A DNA stretch of 64,000 bases from Planotetraspora mira (GCF_016863275.1 NZ_BOOO01000038.1:124001-188000); one strand, 5' to 3'. Positions 17,874-27,391 are shown, counted from the first letter of the stretch. The notes: a model not told the origin generated them from the sequence alone. Translations and numbers: made by a program.

Positions 17874-18131
17874 TCAAACAGCCTGACGCTTGATCCTGCG
17901 CCGTTCCCGCTCAGAGAGCCCACCCCAGATGCCGAAGCGCTCATCATGCTCGAGCGCGTATTCCAGGCACTCCGCTCGCACTTCGCACGAACGGCACACC
18001 TTCTTGGCTTCTCTGGTGGAGCCACCCTTCTCGGGAAAGAACGCCTCGGGGTCGGTCTGAGCGCACAAAGCACGCTCCTGCCACCCAAGATCCTCACCAT
18101 CGAGCGCCTGTGCCATGACCGGATCGGCCAT
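17874..18131 (-). CDS. whiB: WhiB iron-sulfur transcription factor
   Basis: 85 residues from the ATG at 18131, preceded by GGGAGGT at 5 bp; the open frame upstream is leader. The four [4Fe-4S] cysteines are in ALCAQTD, VCRSCEVRAEC; the GIWGG turn and the basic C-terminal tail RERRRIKRQAV follow. It closely resembles Streptomyces WhiB and mycobacterial WhiB2/WhmD, which work with WhiA in septation and sporulation by binding sigma region 4. Position beside fbiA and the giant glycosyltransferase is as in those genera. A sigma-70-type promoter and a leader hairpin can be read upstream (18178-18255). Confidence 0.95.
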   Translation of the reverse strand: MADPVMAQALDGEDLGWQERALCAQTDPEAFFPEKGGSTREAKKVCRSCEVRAECLEYALEHDERFGIWGGLSERERRRIKRQAV

Positions 18132-18177
18132 TGCACACCTCCCTGTCGCTCGCCCGCCCACAATGGAGCCCCCCAAA

Positions 18178-18210
18178 ACGCCTCCCCCGTACCCACCCTC
18201 GGGGAGGCGT
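18178..18210 (-). promoter_or_regulatory. Hairpin in the whiB leader
   Basis: On the plus strand ACGCCTCCCC (18178-18187) with the following CG pairs with CGGGGAGGCGT (18200-18210), an 11-bp GC-rich stem with a loop of about 10. It lies between the predicted transcription start near 18219 and the whiB ribosome-binding site, about 47 nt before the start codon. It could stabilise the mRNA or affect translation; no ligand-type structure was recognised. Confidence 0.6.
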
Positions 18211-18225
18211 AACAACACGTCTGTA

Positions 18226-18255
18226 ATTACACGCGCGTGCCGCGTGTGGCGTCAA
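18226..18255 (-). promoter_or_regulatory. Predicted whiB promoter
   Basis: Reading the minus strand: TTGACG (18255-18250), an 18-bp spacer, TGTAAT (18231-18226). This is close to the vegetative sigma-HrdB consensus. The expected start near 18219 gives a leader of about 88 nt containing the hairpin above. Confidence 0.55.
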
Positions 18256-18322
18256 GCGGCATAACGATAACCCGGGGAAAGACGCGCTTGCCCCGGTTCG
18301 TACGCCCAGTTGTTCGGTCCTA

Positions 18323-20098
18323 TCAGCGTTCGGAACCATACCAATGGGGGCTGGTGTCGGTTCCGTGTCCGGCCTGATCAGTGCCGGAACCTTCCTCATA
18401 CTTTGCCTGGGACCGTTCGGGGGCGTAGATGGCCGTCGGGTCGAGGGGCTCTTCCCTCCTGCTGGGGCCGCTGAGAGCGTCCCCCTGGTAGGCCGGAGGG
18501 TCCAGGCGGGTGGTCTGCTGGTCCGAAGGCGCGCCGCCGGGTGTCGAGTAGGGCCCCGGCTGCTGGGGGTGGCCCAGAGGGTTGCCGAAGTAGTCCGCCG
18601 CCGGAGGCGCGGCGGGGGTGGGGGGATAGTCCGTCGGCGTCCCGAGCTGCTGGTAGCTCTGTGCCTGCTGATAGGCCTGGGCGAGCTGCTGCTCCCGGGG
18701 GTCGCCGGGGGCGGGCTGATCGTAGGCGGGCTGGGGGCCGCCGTCGAAGCCGCCCTGGGCGGGCGCGTCGCCGGCGGGCGGGAACTGGGCGCCCGAGTAA
18801 CCGGAGAAGGGCGAGCCGCCCTGCTGGCCGTACTGCTGGGAGGGGTCGCCCTGCTCGTACGGCCTGGCGTCACCGGCGGCGTGGGATCCCGAGGACCCGG
18901 CCGGGGCGGGAGCGGCGTGGGAGCCGGACTGACCGAAAGAGGAATCCTGGTAGGGCCCCTGGGCGAACCCGCGCCCCTCGGTTCCGTGAGACTGCTGGAA
19001 GCCGCCGCTCTCCTGCTGGCCCCCGAAAGGCTGCTGGGCCTGGGCGTAGCCGCCGGCCTGCGGCTGCTGCGGCTGGGACTGAGGCTGCTGCTGTGACGCG
19101 TATCCGTACTGGTCGTACGCCGGGGACTGGGGGTAGCCCTCGTACGTCTGGCCGGGAGTGGTGGAGTCGGGCTGCTGGCCGTACGACGCGGCGGCGGGCG
19201 CTTCCGCGCCGAATCCCTGGTTCGAACCGTAGGCCTGCCCGCCGGGCGCCTGCTGGTAGCCGGCCGAGCCGTACTGGTCCGAGTAGTGCGCGCCCGTCTG
19301 GAAGTCCTGCGGCTGCGGCTGCGCGTCCGGGGCGGGGGAGGTCGCCTGCGGGTACGGCGTCTGGGCCGCGTAGCCGTCCCCCTGGGCGGCGGGAGCGCCA
19401 TAGCCCTCCTGCGACCTGTCCGGCGCGTACAGCGACGCGTAGGGGTCCTGCGCGTACTGCTGGTCGACCGGGGCGGGCAATTGGGCGTACGGCGACGCGA
19501 CGTCGGCGGCCGGCTGACCCTGCGGCGCCTGCGCGTACCCCTGGGCGTAGCCCTGAGCGGCATACGGATCCTGGGGGTAGCCGTTGCCCTCACGCTGGGC
19601 GTCGTAGAGGCCCTCACCGCCGGTCTTGGCCGGCCGGGCGGCCGCCGGGAATCCCGCGGCCGAATTGGTCACGAAGGCCAGGCCGAGGAACACCAGACCG
19701 GCTGTCGGGAGGCCGACGATCAGGCTCTCGAACTTGTCGCGGAAGGTCAGGACGTCGCCGAACAGCACACCCAGCACGGTGACGAGGCTGAACAGGAGGC
19801 ACACGCCCAAAGTGCCCGCGGCGATGCGACCGACCAGTTGGGCCCGCGGCGTCCGCTCGCCGAACTTGATCACGAGCAGGACCGCGATCACGACGAGGGC
19901 GAGGAAGGTGGGCGACGCGAAGGTCTTCAGTGCGGTGGCGGAGCGCAGGCCGAAGGAGTTCGCCGACACCCCGGTTCCAACGGGGAACAGCAGCCGCATG
20001 AGGCCGGTGAGGACGTTCGTGATCGCGACCGCAAGCATGAGCAACGCGGCCGGCTCACGCAGCCGCCCGGCTTCGACCTTGAGCACAACTACCCCCAT
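18323..20098 (-). CDS. DUF5336-like membrane protein with Gln/Tyr-rich low-complexity tail
   Basis: 591 residues from the ATG at 20098; a GTG four codons later (20086) is an alternative with a G-rich site just before it. Residues about 5-150 carry four hydrophobic helices (AALLMLAVAITNVLTGLMRL, TFLALVVIAVLLVI, IAAGTLGVCLLFSLVTVL, AGLVFLGLAFVTN). The remaining 430 residues are a low-complexity tail of YAQ, YGQ, GYQQ and PYA repeats, very poor in charged and aliphatic residues. The plan matches the mycobacterial 34-kDa antigen family (DUF5336, for example Rv0954), where the tail is much shorter. Function is unknown; a scaffold for cell envelope assembly is a guess. Divergent from fbiA, 160 bp away. 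Confidence 0.75.
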   Translation of the reverse strand: MGVVVLKVEAGRLREPAALLMLAVAITNVLTGLMRLLFPVGTGVSANSFGLRSATALKTFASPTFLALVVIAVLLVIKFGERTPRAQLVGRIAAGTLGVCLLFSLVTVLGVLFGDVLTFRDKFESLIVGLPTAGLVFLGLAFVTNSAAGFPAAARPAKTGGEGLYDAQREGNGYPQDPYAAQGYAQGYAQAPQGQPAADVASPYAQLPAPVDQQYAQDPYASLYAPDRSQEGYGAPAAQGDGYAAQTPYPQATSPAPDAQPQPQDFQTGAHYSDQYGSAGYQQAPGGQAYGSNQGFGAEAPAAASYGQQPDSTTPGQTYEGYPQSPAYDQYGYASQQQPQSQPQQPQAGGYAQAQQPFGGQQESGGFQQSHGTEGRGFAQGPYQDSSFGQSGSHAAPAPAGSSGSHAAGDARPYEQGDPSQQYGQQGGSPFSGYSGAQFPPAGDAPAQGGFDGGPQPAYDQPAPGDPREQQLAQAYQQAQSYQQLGTPTDYPPTPAAPPAADYFGNPLGHPQQPGPYSTPGGAPSDQQTTRLDPPAYQGDALSGPSRREEPLDPTAIYAPERSQAKYEEGSGTDQAGHGTDTSPHWYGSER

Positions 20099-20258
20099 CG
20101 GTCCAAAAGGCACTCGGGCAGTTTCCCACATGCCAGACATTGGTGTCGGCTGACCCAAGAACCTCATTCTGCACGGATGCACATATAACCCCGTTTGCCG
20201 CACATGTCGGGGGGTGGGTGTTCGCAGTCCGCTGAACTGGCGGTGGAAGACTGTCGGC

Positions 20259-21197
20259 ATGCGCATCGTGTCTCTGGCCGGAGGAATCGGCGGCGCCCGG
20301 TTCCTTCGCGGCCTCAAGGCGGCGGCCCCCGGCTCCGACATCACCGTCATCGGAAACACGGGTGACGACATCACCCTCTTCGGCCTCCGGGTCTGCCCTG
20401 ACCTGGACACCGTCATGTACACCCTCGGCGGCGGGATCGACGAGGAGCAGGGCTGGGGCAGGTCCGGCGAGAGCCACGTCGTCAAGGAGGAACTGGCCGC
20501 CTACGGCGTGGAACCCCAGTGGTTCGGCCTCGGCGACCGCGACTTCGCGACCCACATCGTGCGCAGCCAGATGCTCGCGGCGGGCTACCCCCTCTCCCAG
20601 GTGACCGAGGCGTTGTGCGACCGGTGGCAGCCGGGTGTGCGACTCCTGCCGATGTCCGACGACCGCACCGAGACCCATGTGGTCATCTCGGATGAGAACG
20701 GCAGGCGGGCCGTCCACTTCCAGGAGTGGTGGGTCAGGCTGCGGGCCTCCCTGCCGGCCGAGCAGATCGGCCTGGTGGGCGCGGAGGACGCCACGCCGGC
20801 TCCCGGCGTCCTCGAGGCGATCGGCGAGGCGGACCTGGTGATCCTTCCCCCGTCGAACCCGGTCGTCAGCATCGGAACCATCCTCCAGATCCCCGGCATC
20901 CGGGCGGCGCTGGAGGACAAGACGGTCGTCGGCGTCTCCCCGATCATCGGCGGCGCGCCGGTGCGGGGCATGGCCGACGCCTGCCTGACCGCGATCGGCG
21001 TCGAGACCAGCGCGCAGGCGGTGCTCGAGTTGTACGGCTCCCGCCTCATCGACGGGTGGCTGGTGGCCGAGGAGGACAAGGGCGTCGCCCTGGACGGCGT
21101 GACCGTCGAGGCCAGGCCCCTTCTCATGGATTCCCCCGAGGCCACCAGGGACATCGCCGCCGCGGCCCTCTCCCTCGCCCACACCCTCCACGCGTGA
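20259..21197 (+). CDS. fbiA: 2-phospho-L-lactate (or enolpyruvyl-2-diphospho) transferase, F420 biosynthesis
   Basis: 312 residues from the ATG at 20259; the frame upstream to 20214 has no homology. It transfers the phospho-lactyl or phosphoenolpyruvyl group from the guanosine-diphospho intermediate to the deazaflavin Fo, giving F420-0 or dehydro-F420-0; cytosolic. Motifs of the CofD family: RIVSLAGGIGGARFLRGL (nucleotide site), VIGNTGDDITLFGLRVCPD, GDRDFATHIVRS, and LPPSNPVVSIGTIL. The stop codon TGA lies inside the first copy of the 53-bp-period repeat (array C). fbiB follows on the same strand 150 bp later. It corresponds to Rv3261. Confidence 0.96.
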   Translation: MRIVSLAGGIGGARFLRGLKAAAPGSDITVIGNTGDDITLFGLRVCPDLDTVMYTLGGGIDEEQGWGRSGESHVVKEELAAYGVEPQWFGLGDRDFATHIVRSQMLAAGYPLSQVTEALCDRWQPGVRLLPMSDDRTETHVVISDENGRRAVHFQEWWVRLRASLPAEQIGLVGAEDATPAPGVLEAIGEADLVILPPSNPVVSIGTILQIPGIRAALEDKTVVGVSPIIGGAPVRGMADACLTAIGVETSAQAVLELYGSRLIDGWLVAEEDKGVALDGVTVEARPLLMDSPEATRDIAAAALSLAHTLHA

Positions 21198-21311
21198 TCA
21201 TGCACAGGTTCGGAGATCAGCCTTCCCACCTGCGAACACCCCGATCGTGATCATGCGCACTTTCGGCGGCGACCCCGCCCACCGGCGAAAACGCATTTCG
21301 TGATCATGCAG
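21194..21311. repeat. Phased repeat array C (three direct units, 53-bp period)
   Basis: GTGATCATGCAC at 21194, GTGATCATGCGC at 21247 and GTGATCATGCAG at 21300, each 53 bp apart. Units one and two carry TTCGG at positions 16-20 and ACCTGC/ACCGGC at 35-40, followed by GAA. There is no inverted arm here. The first unit contains the fbiA stop codon and the third ends about 36 bp before the fbiB start, so the array fills the fbiA-fbiB junction. Confidence 0.9.
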
Positions 21312-21347
21312 AGACCCGCTACCGAGAACACGCTCCGAGAGGAACCC

Positions 21348-22628
21348 GTGGCCATCACCATCACCGGCATCCCCGGACTGCCCGAGGTCCAGGCCGGAGA
21401 CGACATCGCCCGTCTCGTGGCGAAGGCCGTCCCCGCCCTCGAGGACGGCGACGTCCTCGTCGTCACCTCGAAGATCGTCAGCAAGGCCGAGGGCCGCGTC
21501 CGCGAGGGCGACAGCCGTACGGCGGCGATCGAGGAGGAGACCGTCCGCGTCGTGGCGCGACGCGGGGACACCGTCATCGCGCAGACCAGGCATGGTTTCG
21601 TCATGGCCGCGGCGGGCGTCGACGCCTCGAACACCTCGCCGGGCACGATCCTGCTGCTGCCCGAGGACCCCGACGGCTCCGCCCGGCGGATCAGGGACGG
21701 ACTGCGCGAGACACTGGGCGTCGAGGTCGGCGTGATCGTCTCCGACACCTTCGGACGCCCCTGGCGGCACGGTCTGACCGACGTGGCGATCGGCGCCGCC
21801 GGAGTGCGCCCCCTGGACGACCTCCGCGGCCGGACCGACTCCTACGGCAATCCGCTCAACGCGACCGTGACCGCGCTCGCCGACGAGATCGCCGCGGCGG
21901 GCGAACTGGTGAAGGGCAAGCTCGGCGGCGTCCCCATCGCTATCGTGCGCGGTCTCGCCGAACTGGTCACCGCCGACGACGGCCCGGGCGCCCGCGTTCT
22001 CATCCGCCCCGCCGACGAGGACATGTTCCGGTACGGCTCGGCCGACGTCGTCTTCGCCCGCCGGACGATCCGCGAGTTCTCGCGGGAAGAGGTCGACCCG
22101 GCGGCCGTACGGCGGGCGGTGGCGGCCGCCGTCGCCGCGCCCGCCCCCCACCACACGACGCCGTGGCGTTTCGTGCTGCTGGAGACCCCGGGGGCCCGTA
22201 CGGAACTGCTCGACGCGATGAGGGCGGCCTGGATCGACGACCTGCGCTCCGATGGTTTCAGCGAGGAGTCGATCGCCCGGCGGGTCAAGCGGGGGGATGT
22301 GCTGAGGAACGCCCCCTACCTGGTGGTCCCCTGCCTGGTCATGGAGGGTTCGCACACCTACAGGGACGACCGGAGGAACGCCTCGGAGCGGGAGATGTTC
22401 GTGGTGGCCACGGGCGCGGGCGTGGAGAACCTGCTCGTTCAGCTCGCGGTGGAAGGCCTCGGCTCCGCATGGGTGTCGTCCACGATGTTCTGCCGGGACG
22501 TCGTGCGCAAGGTGCTCGATCTGCCGCAGAGCTGGGATCCGATGGGGGCGGTGGCCGTCGGCCACGCGGCGGGGCCGGCGCGCGAGCGGCCACATAGAGA
22601 TGCGGGCGACTTCATTGTCACCCGCTGA
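21348..22628 (+). CDS. fbiB: F420-0:gamma-glutamyl ligase / FMN-dependent dehydro-F420 reductase
   Basis: 426 residues from the GTG at 21348, preceded by GAGAGG at good spacing; the frame is open to 21300 but that start lies in repeat array C. The N-terminal CofE domain (about 1-245) contains [32 protein letters not shown] and [18 protein letters not shown]. The C-terminal nitroreductase-like domain (about 250-426) has [27 protein letters not shown] and GLGSAWVSS. The fusion adds the gamma-linked glutamate tail and, as shown for mycobacterial FbiB, reduces dehydro-F420 with FMN. It corresponds to Rv3262 and converges on the VWA-protein gene (37 bp). Confidence 0.96.
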   Translation: MAITITGIPGLPEVQAGDDIARLVAKAVPALEDGDVLVVTSKIVSKAEGRVREGDSRTAAIEEETVRVVARRGDTVIAQTRHGFVMAAAGVDASNTSPGTILLLPEDPDGSARRIRDGLRETLGVEVGVIVSDTFGRPWRHGLTDVAIGAAGVRPLDDLRGRTDSYGNPLNATVTALADEIAAAGELVKGKLGGVPIAIVRGLAELVTADDGPGARVLIRPADEDMFRYGSADVVFARRTIREFSREEVDPAAVRRAVAAAVAAPAPHHTTPWRFVLLETPGARTELLDAMRAAWIDDLRSDGFSEESIARRVKRGDVLRNAPYLVVPCLVMEGSHTYRDDRRNASEREMFVVATGAGVENLLVQLAVEGLGSAWVSSTMFCRDVVRKVLDLPQSWDPMGAVAVGHAAGPARERPHRDAGDFIVTR

Positions 22629-22665
22629 ACCATGCTAAACCATGACAAATAGAACTAAGCACGCA

Positions 22666-24432
22666 TCAGCCCTGCGGTGACTCGCAGGTCGGATGACACA
22701 GCCGCCGGGCCAGCGCGGAGAGGAACACGTCGATGATCTGGCCCGGCTCCTGTGCGACGTAGAGTTGGCCGTTGGTCACCGAGACGATCTCGTTCAGCGC
22801 CCCCTGGTCGGCGCCCTCGCCGAACGCGACCACGATGACCTGGACGGGCCTGTCCGGATCCCACTCGTCCCGCAACTCCTCGACGAGCTTCTCGCGGGAG
22901 ACGCCCTTCCCGTCGTCATGCCCGGCGGTCAGCAGGAGCAGGGAGTTGTTCATCAGCGGGTCGTAACCTTCGGACACCGAGCGGAAGCCCCGGAGGATCG
23001 CGTCGTAGAGCGAACTCGACCGGCCGGGAGAGGCCTTGATCGCCTGGACCGTCCGCAGCAGCCGGGTCCGCCGGATCTCCTGGCCGCCCGCCGGCTCCGT
23101 GATCGGGCCGAGGCTGACGAGTTCGCGCTCGTCCCGCCCGGCGGCGAGATCCCTGGCGAACTCCCACAGCCCGAGATCGGTCCCGTCCGGGAACAGTTGC
23201 AGGCCGAGCGTGGCGGCCTCGACGGCGACGTCGTGCCGCGTCCTGCCGCCCTCCTTGACGGGCTCCGCGGTCTCCTTGGACGCGTCGGCCAGGACGAGGA
23301 TCCGGCTCGGCGGGGCGAGACGGCTCCAGGCGTCCAGCGCCTCGTCGATGACCTCGGGGGTGATCGACGGCCGTGGCTTCGGCTGCTCCACCGGGATGTC
23401 CGTGCCCGGCCAGTACGGAGGCTCCTTCCCGTCCGCCGTCCGGAAGCCGTCGTGCCGCATCTCCTCCTGGACGGCGGGCGTGCGCAACCACTGCGCGAAG
23501 AGCCGGGAACCCTCCGCCTTCCCCCTGTCCGATGCCGTCACGACGTACGGATAGTCGAGGTCGATCGTCCCCTCGGTGGGCTGGAGTGCGGCCACGGGTT
23601 CGACCGAGACGTCGCGGTTGTGCGACCAGACCGTCTGCTCGGGCACGATCGCCACGGGACGGGTCCACAGGCCCGTGTCGCCCACGGCGGCCAGTGTGCT
23701 CCTGTAGTCGGGGGCCGATCCGGCCTGGGCCATCCGGACGAAGGCGGTGAGGTCCTTGTCCGCCTTCTCCCCCGTCCCCACGAGGTCCCGCGCGGCGGCG
23801 ACGGTCGCGATGCCCGCTCCGGACGTCGACGGGTCGGGGATCCGCACGATGTCCGGCTCGTCATCGGTCGGCTGCAACCGCCCGTGGACGGTGGCCGGGA
23901 AGACCATGTTCCAGCTCATCGCCGTACGGCCGGCCGCGAACTTCCTGGCGAGCGCCCGCGTGGTGGCGAACACCAGCGGAGATGTGGCGACGACGGCCTC
24001 TCCTGGCGCGAGGTCCTTCGCTCCCTGCTTGCGGGCGAGCCGCACCCAGGCGGTGGAGTCGGCCACCCAGCCGTCCGGCCGGCCGGGAAGGACGCCGGCG
24101 CGGTCGCCGATGAGCGTCCGCAGGACCGGCGCCGGCGGCTGTTCGGCCACCTGGACCCGCACGCAGCGGCCGTCCACCCCCGCGTTCGAGGCGTTGAACC
24201 CGTCAGCGGCCTCCATCACGGGCGCCGCGACGTCGACCGCGGATGCCACGCTGACGATGATCGGATTCCGGGCGGAGCACGCTCCCCCGGCCCTGTTCAC
24301 GACGGCGAAGACCGCTCCCGCGAGGACGGCCACGACGGCGAGGCTCGACGCGCCGCCCCGCCACATGGCCTGCCGGCGGCGCCGTTCGGCGGTGAAGCCG
24401 GTGCGGTGTCGACCGGATCGCACGGTGACCAT
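22666..24432 (-). CDS. Substrate-binding and VWA-domain membrane-anchored protein
   Basis: 588 residues, GTG start. A basic N-terminus (RRRRQAMWR) and AVVAVLAGAVFAVVNRAG form an uncleaved anchor or signal. Residues about 55-330 resemble a periplasmic solute-binding fold (VSVASAVDVAAPVMEAADGF, YPYVVTASDRGKAEGSRLFAQWL). Residues about 375-575 form a von Willebrand A domain: RILVLADASKE replaces the MIDAS DxSxS with DAS, and LYDAILRGFRSVSEG and LLLLTAGHDDG follow, so the MIDAS is only partly kept. This two-domain plan is widespread in actinobacteria with unknown function. It ends convergent with fbiB and sits downstream of fbiC. Confidence 0.85.
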   Translation of the reverse strand: MVTVRSGRHRTGFTAERRRRQAMWRGGASSLAVVAVLAGAVFAVVNRAGGACSARNPIIVSVASAVDVAAPVMEAADGFNASNAGVDGRCVRVQVAEQPPAPVLRTLIGDRAGVLPGRPDGWVADSTAWVRLARKQGAKDLAPGEAVVATSPLVFATTRALARKFAAGRTAMSWNMVFPATVHGRLQPTDDEPDIVRIPDPSTSGAGIATVAAARDLVGTGEKADKDLTAFVRMAQAGSAPDYRSTLAAVGDTGLWTRPVAIVPEQTVWSHNRDVSVEPVAALQPTEGTIDLDYPYVVTASDRGKAEGSRLFAQWLRTPAVQEEMRHDGFRTADGKEPPYWPGTDIPVEQPKPRPSITPEVIDEALDAWSRLAPPSRILVLADASKETAEPVKEGGRTRHDVAVEAATLGLQLFPDGTDLGLWEFARDLAAGRDERELVSLGPITEPAGGQEIRRTRLLRTVQAIKASPGRSSSLYDAILRGFRSVSEGYDPLMNNSLLLLTAGHDDGKGVSREKLVEELRDEWDPDRPVQVIVVAFGEGADQGALNEIVSVTNGQLYVAQEPGQIIDVFLSALARRLCHPTCESPQG

Positions 24433-24606
24433 CCTTCACAACGTCGGTCAAGTTTCCTTACTCGAAGCCATGATTGTGTCAAGCACCCCCACATCCGGCG
24501 CAAGTGTCGTCAGCCGGAAACATAGAACTTGTTATAACCCACCCTGCCTAGAAGCCATGCCCAGACCGAAAAAGCCGTAGGCATCGCTATGGCGCGAGGG
24601 GCGCGG

Positions 24607-24684
24607 CGTCGTTCTGGACTGAGGAGTGAGGTAGCGAGGAACGAGCTTCAGAACGACGAGGGAAGGCGGCGCCTCAAAGGCGCC
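24607..24684 (-). terminator. Two hairpins at the 3' end of fbiC
   Basis: GGCGCC (24668-24673) and GGCGCC (24679-24684) pair around TCAAA; the fbiC stop codon is in this loop. Further downstream in the direction of transcription, CGTCGTTCTG (24607-24616) pairs with CAGAACGACG (24649-24658). No U-tract is evident. They probably end or stabilise the fbiC transcript before the VWA-protein gene. Confidence 0.45.
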
Positions 24685-27322
24685 CCGAGCCTGTCGAGCG
24701 AAGCGAGACCAAAGGGACGACCGTACGCCGGACGCTCCCGCACACCCCGTCGCTCTGCCGGGCCGCCTCCATCCGCTCGGCGCCGGGTGTTCCGTACGAC
24801 GTGGTGCGCTGCCGCAGGTTGCGCCCGGTCGGCGCGACCATGTCGGCCATCTGGCTGATCGTGCGGTACGACCCGTTCTCCGATCCCGCCATCCGGCTGA
24901 TCGTCTCCTCCATCAGCGTTCCGCCGAGGTCGTTGACGCCGCCGTCCAGCACGGACCGGCACAGGTCGTCCTGCAGCTTGACCCACGAGCACTGGATGTT
25001 CGCGATCGCGCCGTGCAGCATGATCCGCGCCAGCGCGTGGACGGCCCGGTTCTCACGGGCGGTCGGCCCCGGCCGTGCGATCCCGGCGAGGTAGATCGGG
25101 GCGCTGGTGTGGACGAACGGCAGCAGGACGAACTCGCTGAAGCCCCCGGTCTCCTCCTGGATCGACCGGATCAGTCTGATGTGCCGCACCCAGTGCTCAT
25201 GGGTGTCCACATGGCCGTACATCATGGTCGACGTCGTCGGGATGCCCACCTTGTGCGCGGTCGTGATGACGTCCACCCACTCCCGGGTCGGGAGCTTGCC
25301 CTTGGTGAGCACCCAGCGCACGTCGTCGTCGAGGATCTCGGCCGCGGTGCCGGGCAGGGAGTCGACTCCGGCCTCCTTCGCGGCGTGCAGCCACTCGGCG
25401 ATCGACAGGTTCGTACGGCTCGCGCCGTTGATGACCTCCATCGGCGAGAACGCGTGGACGTGCATGTCGGGCGTGCGTTCCTTGACCGCCCGGGCGATGT
25501 CGAAGTAGGCGGTGCCCGGCATATCAGGATGGATGCCGCCCTGCATGCACACCTCGGTCGCGCCGGCGTCCCAGCCCTCCTGCGCCCGGTCGGCCACCTC
25601 GCTCAGCGACAGCGTGTAGGCGTCCGCGTCGGTGCGGCGCTGCGCGAACGCGCAGAACCGGCAGCCGGTGTAACAGACGTTGGTGAAGTTGATGTTGCGG
25701 TTGACGACGTAGGTCACGTCGTCTCCCACGGCCTCCCGCCGCAGGCCGTCCGCGATCCGGCACAACTCGTCCAGGCCCGCGTCGTCCGCGCCGGCTCCCG
25801 ACGGATCGCCCGCCAGGTCGATCAGCGCCAGCGCCTGGTCGTCCGTCAGGCTCGCGGGGTAGCTCTCCGCCTGCCGGAGGGCCGCCCGCACGGTTCCGTC
25901 CACCCGGCCCGTACGGCCCGGGCTCGCGCTGGGGAGGCGGTCGCGCAGGGCCTCCCAGTCGCCGTAGACGTCGTCGAAGTCGTCGCGGCGGTCGTGCGTC
26001 CGCCCCTCGGAGTCGATGGCCGTGTGCAGGTCGGACCGGCCCGAGGTCCGCAGACCGCCCTGGAAGCCCCCGTCGGGCTCCTGCCACGGCCGGCCCTCCA
26101 GCACGGCGTCCGGCCGGGCGAGACCCGTCTCGGGGTCGGCCAGGGCCGTCACGTGCCCGAGCAGGCGCGGGTCCAGCCAGGGCTCACCCGCCAGCACGTA
26201 CTCCGGATAGATGGTCAGGCGTTCCCGCAACTCGAACCCGGCGTCGGCGGTCCGGGCGGCGAGGTCGTCGATCTGGGGCCACGGGCGCTCGGGGTTCACA
26301 TGGTCGGGCGTCAGCGGGGAGACGCCGCCCCAGTCGTCGATGCCCGCACGCAGCATCAGCGCGAACTCGTCGCCGATCAGGTTGGGCGGGGCCTGGATGC
26401 GCACCTTGGGCCCCAGCACCAGGCGCGCGACGGCGATCGTGGCGGCCAGTTCGTGCAGGTCGGCGTCCGGCATGCCGCGCATCGCCGTGTCGGGCTTGGC
26501 GCGGAAGTTCTGGACGATGACCTCCTGGACGCCGCCGTACTCCCGCGCGACCCGGCGGATCGCGAAGATCGACTCAGCCCTGTCCTCGATGGTCTCCCCG
26601 ATGCCGATGAGGATGCCGGTGGTGAACGGCACGTTCGACCGCCCGGCGTCCTCGAGCACGCGGAGCCGTACGGCCGGGTCCTTGTCCGGGGAGCCGTAGT
26701 GCGCCTGGCCCTTCTCCGCGAACAGCCGCTCCGACGTGGTCTCGAGCATCATCCCCATCGAGGGGGCGACCGGCTTCAGCCGCTGGAGGTCGAGCCACGT
26801 CATCACGCCGGGGTTGAGGTGCGGAAGCAACCCCGTCTCCTCCAGCACGCGGATCGCCATCGCCCGGACGTAGGACAGCGTGTCGTCGTAGCCGTGCGCG
26901 TCGAGCCACTCGCGAGCCTGGTGCCACCGGTCCTCCGGACGGTCCCCCAGGGTGAACAGGGCCTCCTTGCAGCCCATGGCCGCACCCTGACGTGCGATCT
27001 CGAGGACCTCGTCCGGCGACATGAAGGCGCTGTCGAGCTTGTGCGGCGCGGTGGCGAACGTGCAGTAGCCGCAGCGGTCCCGGCACAACCGCGTCAGTGG
27101 GATGAACACCTTCCGGCTGTAGGTCACGATCCCCGGCCGTCCCACGGCCGACAGCCCGGCGTCCCTGACGCGCGCGGCATGGTCGAGAAGAACCTCGAGG
27201 TCCTCGCCGCGCGCCCGGAGCAGAATGGCCGCCTCGGCGACGTCGAGCGTCTTGCCGTCCCGGGCACGCGCGAGCGCGCGCCGAGTCCCGCTGTCACCGT
27301 TCATGGCCCTGTGTCCCGTCAT
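24674..27322 (-). CDS. fbiC: 7,8-didemethyl-8-hydroxy-5-deazariboflavin (Fo) synthase, CofG-CofH fusion
   Basis: 882 residues. A dual radical-SAM enzyme that condenses tyrosine with the flavin precursor 5-amino-6-ribitylamino-uracil to give Fo, the first committed step of F420 synthesis. The CofG half (about 60-440) carries the cluster motif CRDRCGYC; the CofH half (about 500-850) carries CYTGCRFC. Other landmarks: [43 protein letters not shown]. The core ends near [17 protein letters not shown]; about 35 more residues follow with no family similarity, ending in a stop codon in a hairpin loop. Its 5' side is repeat array B. Unlike M. tuberculosis, fbiC is close to fbiA/fbiB here. Confidence 0.96.
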   Translation of the reverse strand: MTGHRAMNGDSGTRRALARARDGKTLDVAEAAILLRARGEDLEVLLDHAARVRDAGLSAVGRPGIVTYSRKVFIPLTRLCRDRCGYCTFATAPHKLDSAFMSPDEVLEIARQGAAMGCKEALFTLGDRPEDRWHQAREWLDAHGYDDTLSYVRAMAIRVLEETGLLPHLNPGVMTWLDLQRLKPVAPSMGMMLETTSERLFAEKGQAHYGSPDKDPAVRLRVLEDAGRSNVPFTTGILIGIGETIEDRAESIFAIRRVAREYGGVQEVIVQNFRAKPDTAMRGMPDADLHELAATIAVARLVLGPKVRIQAPPNLIGDEFALMLRAGIDDWGGVSPLTPDHVNPERPWPQIDDLAARTADAGFELRERLTIYPEYVLAGEPWLDPRLLGHVTALADPETGLARPDAVLEGRPWQEPDGGFQGGLRTSGRSDLHTAIDSEGRTHDRRDDFDDVYGDWEALRDRLPSASPGRTGRVDGTVRAALRQAESYPASLTDDQALALIDLAGDPSGAGADDAGLDELCRIADGLRREAVGDDVTYVVNRNINFTNVCYTGCRFCAFAQRRTDADAYTLSLSEVADRAQEGWDAGATEVCMQGGIHPDMPGTAYFDIARAVKERTPDMHVHAFSPMEVINGASRTNLSIAEWLHAAKEAGVDSLPGTAAEILDDDVRWVLTKGKLPTREWVDVITTAHKVGIPTTSTMMYGHVDTHEHWVRHIRLIRSIQEETGGFSEFVLLPFVHTSAPIYLAGIARPGPTARENRAVHALARIMLHGAIANIQCSWVKLQDDLCRSVLDGGVNDLGGTLMEETISRMAGSENGSYRTISQMADMVAPTGRNLRQRTTSYGTPGAERMEAARQSDGVCGSVRRTVVPLVSLRSTGSGRL

Positions 27323-27391
27323 ACGCGCACACTACGACCCCCTGAGTACGCCAGGCTTACTCAGCCCCCCACCCCCGCCCCTGCTTCCGCC

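Noticed and set aside
24589-24858. 90-codon plus-strand gene between the VWA and fbiC genes
   Set aside because: It overlaps the fbiC 3' end and hairpins, is Arg-rich and shows no ribosome site or family.
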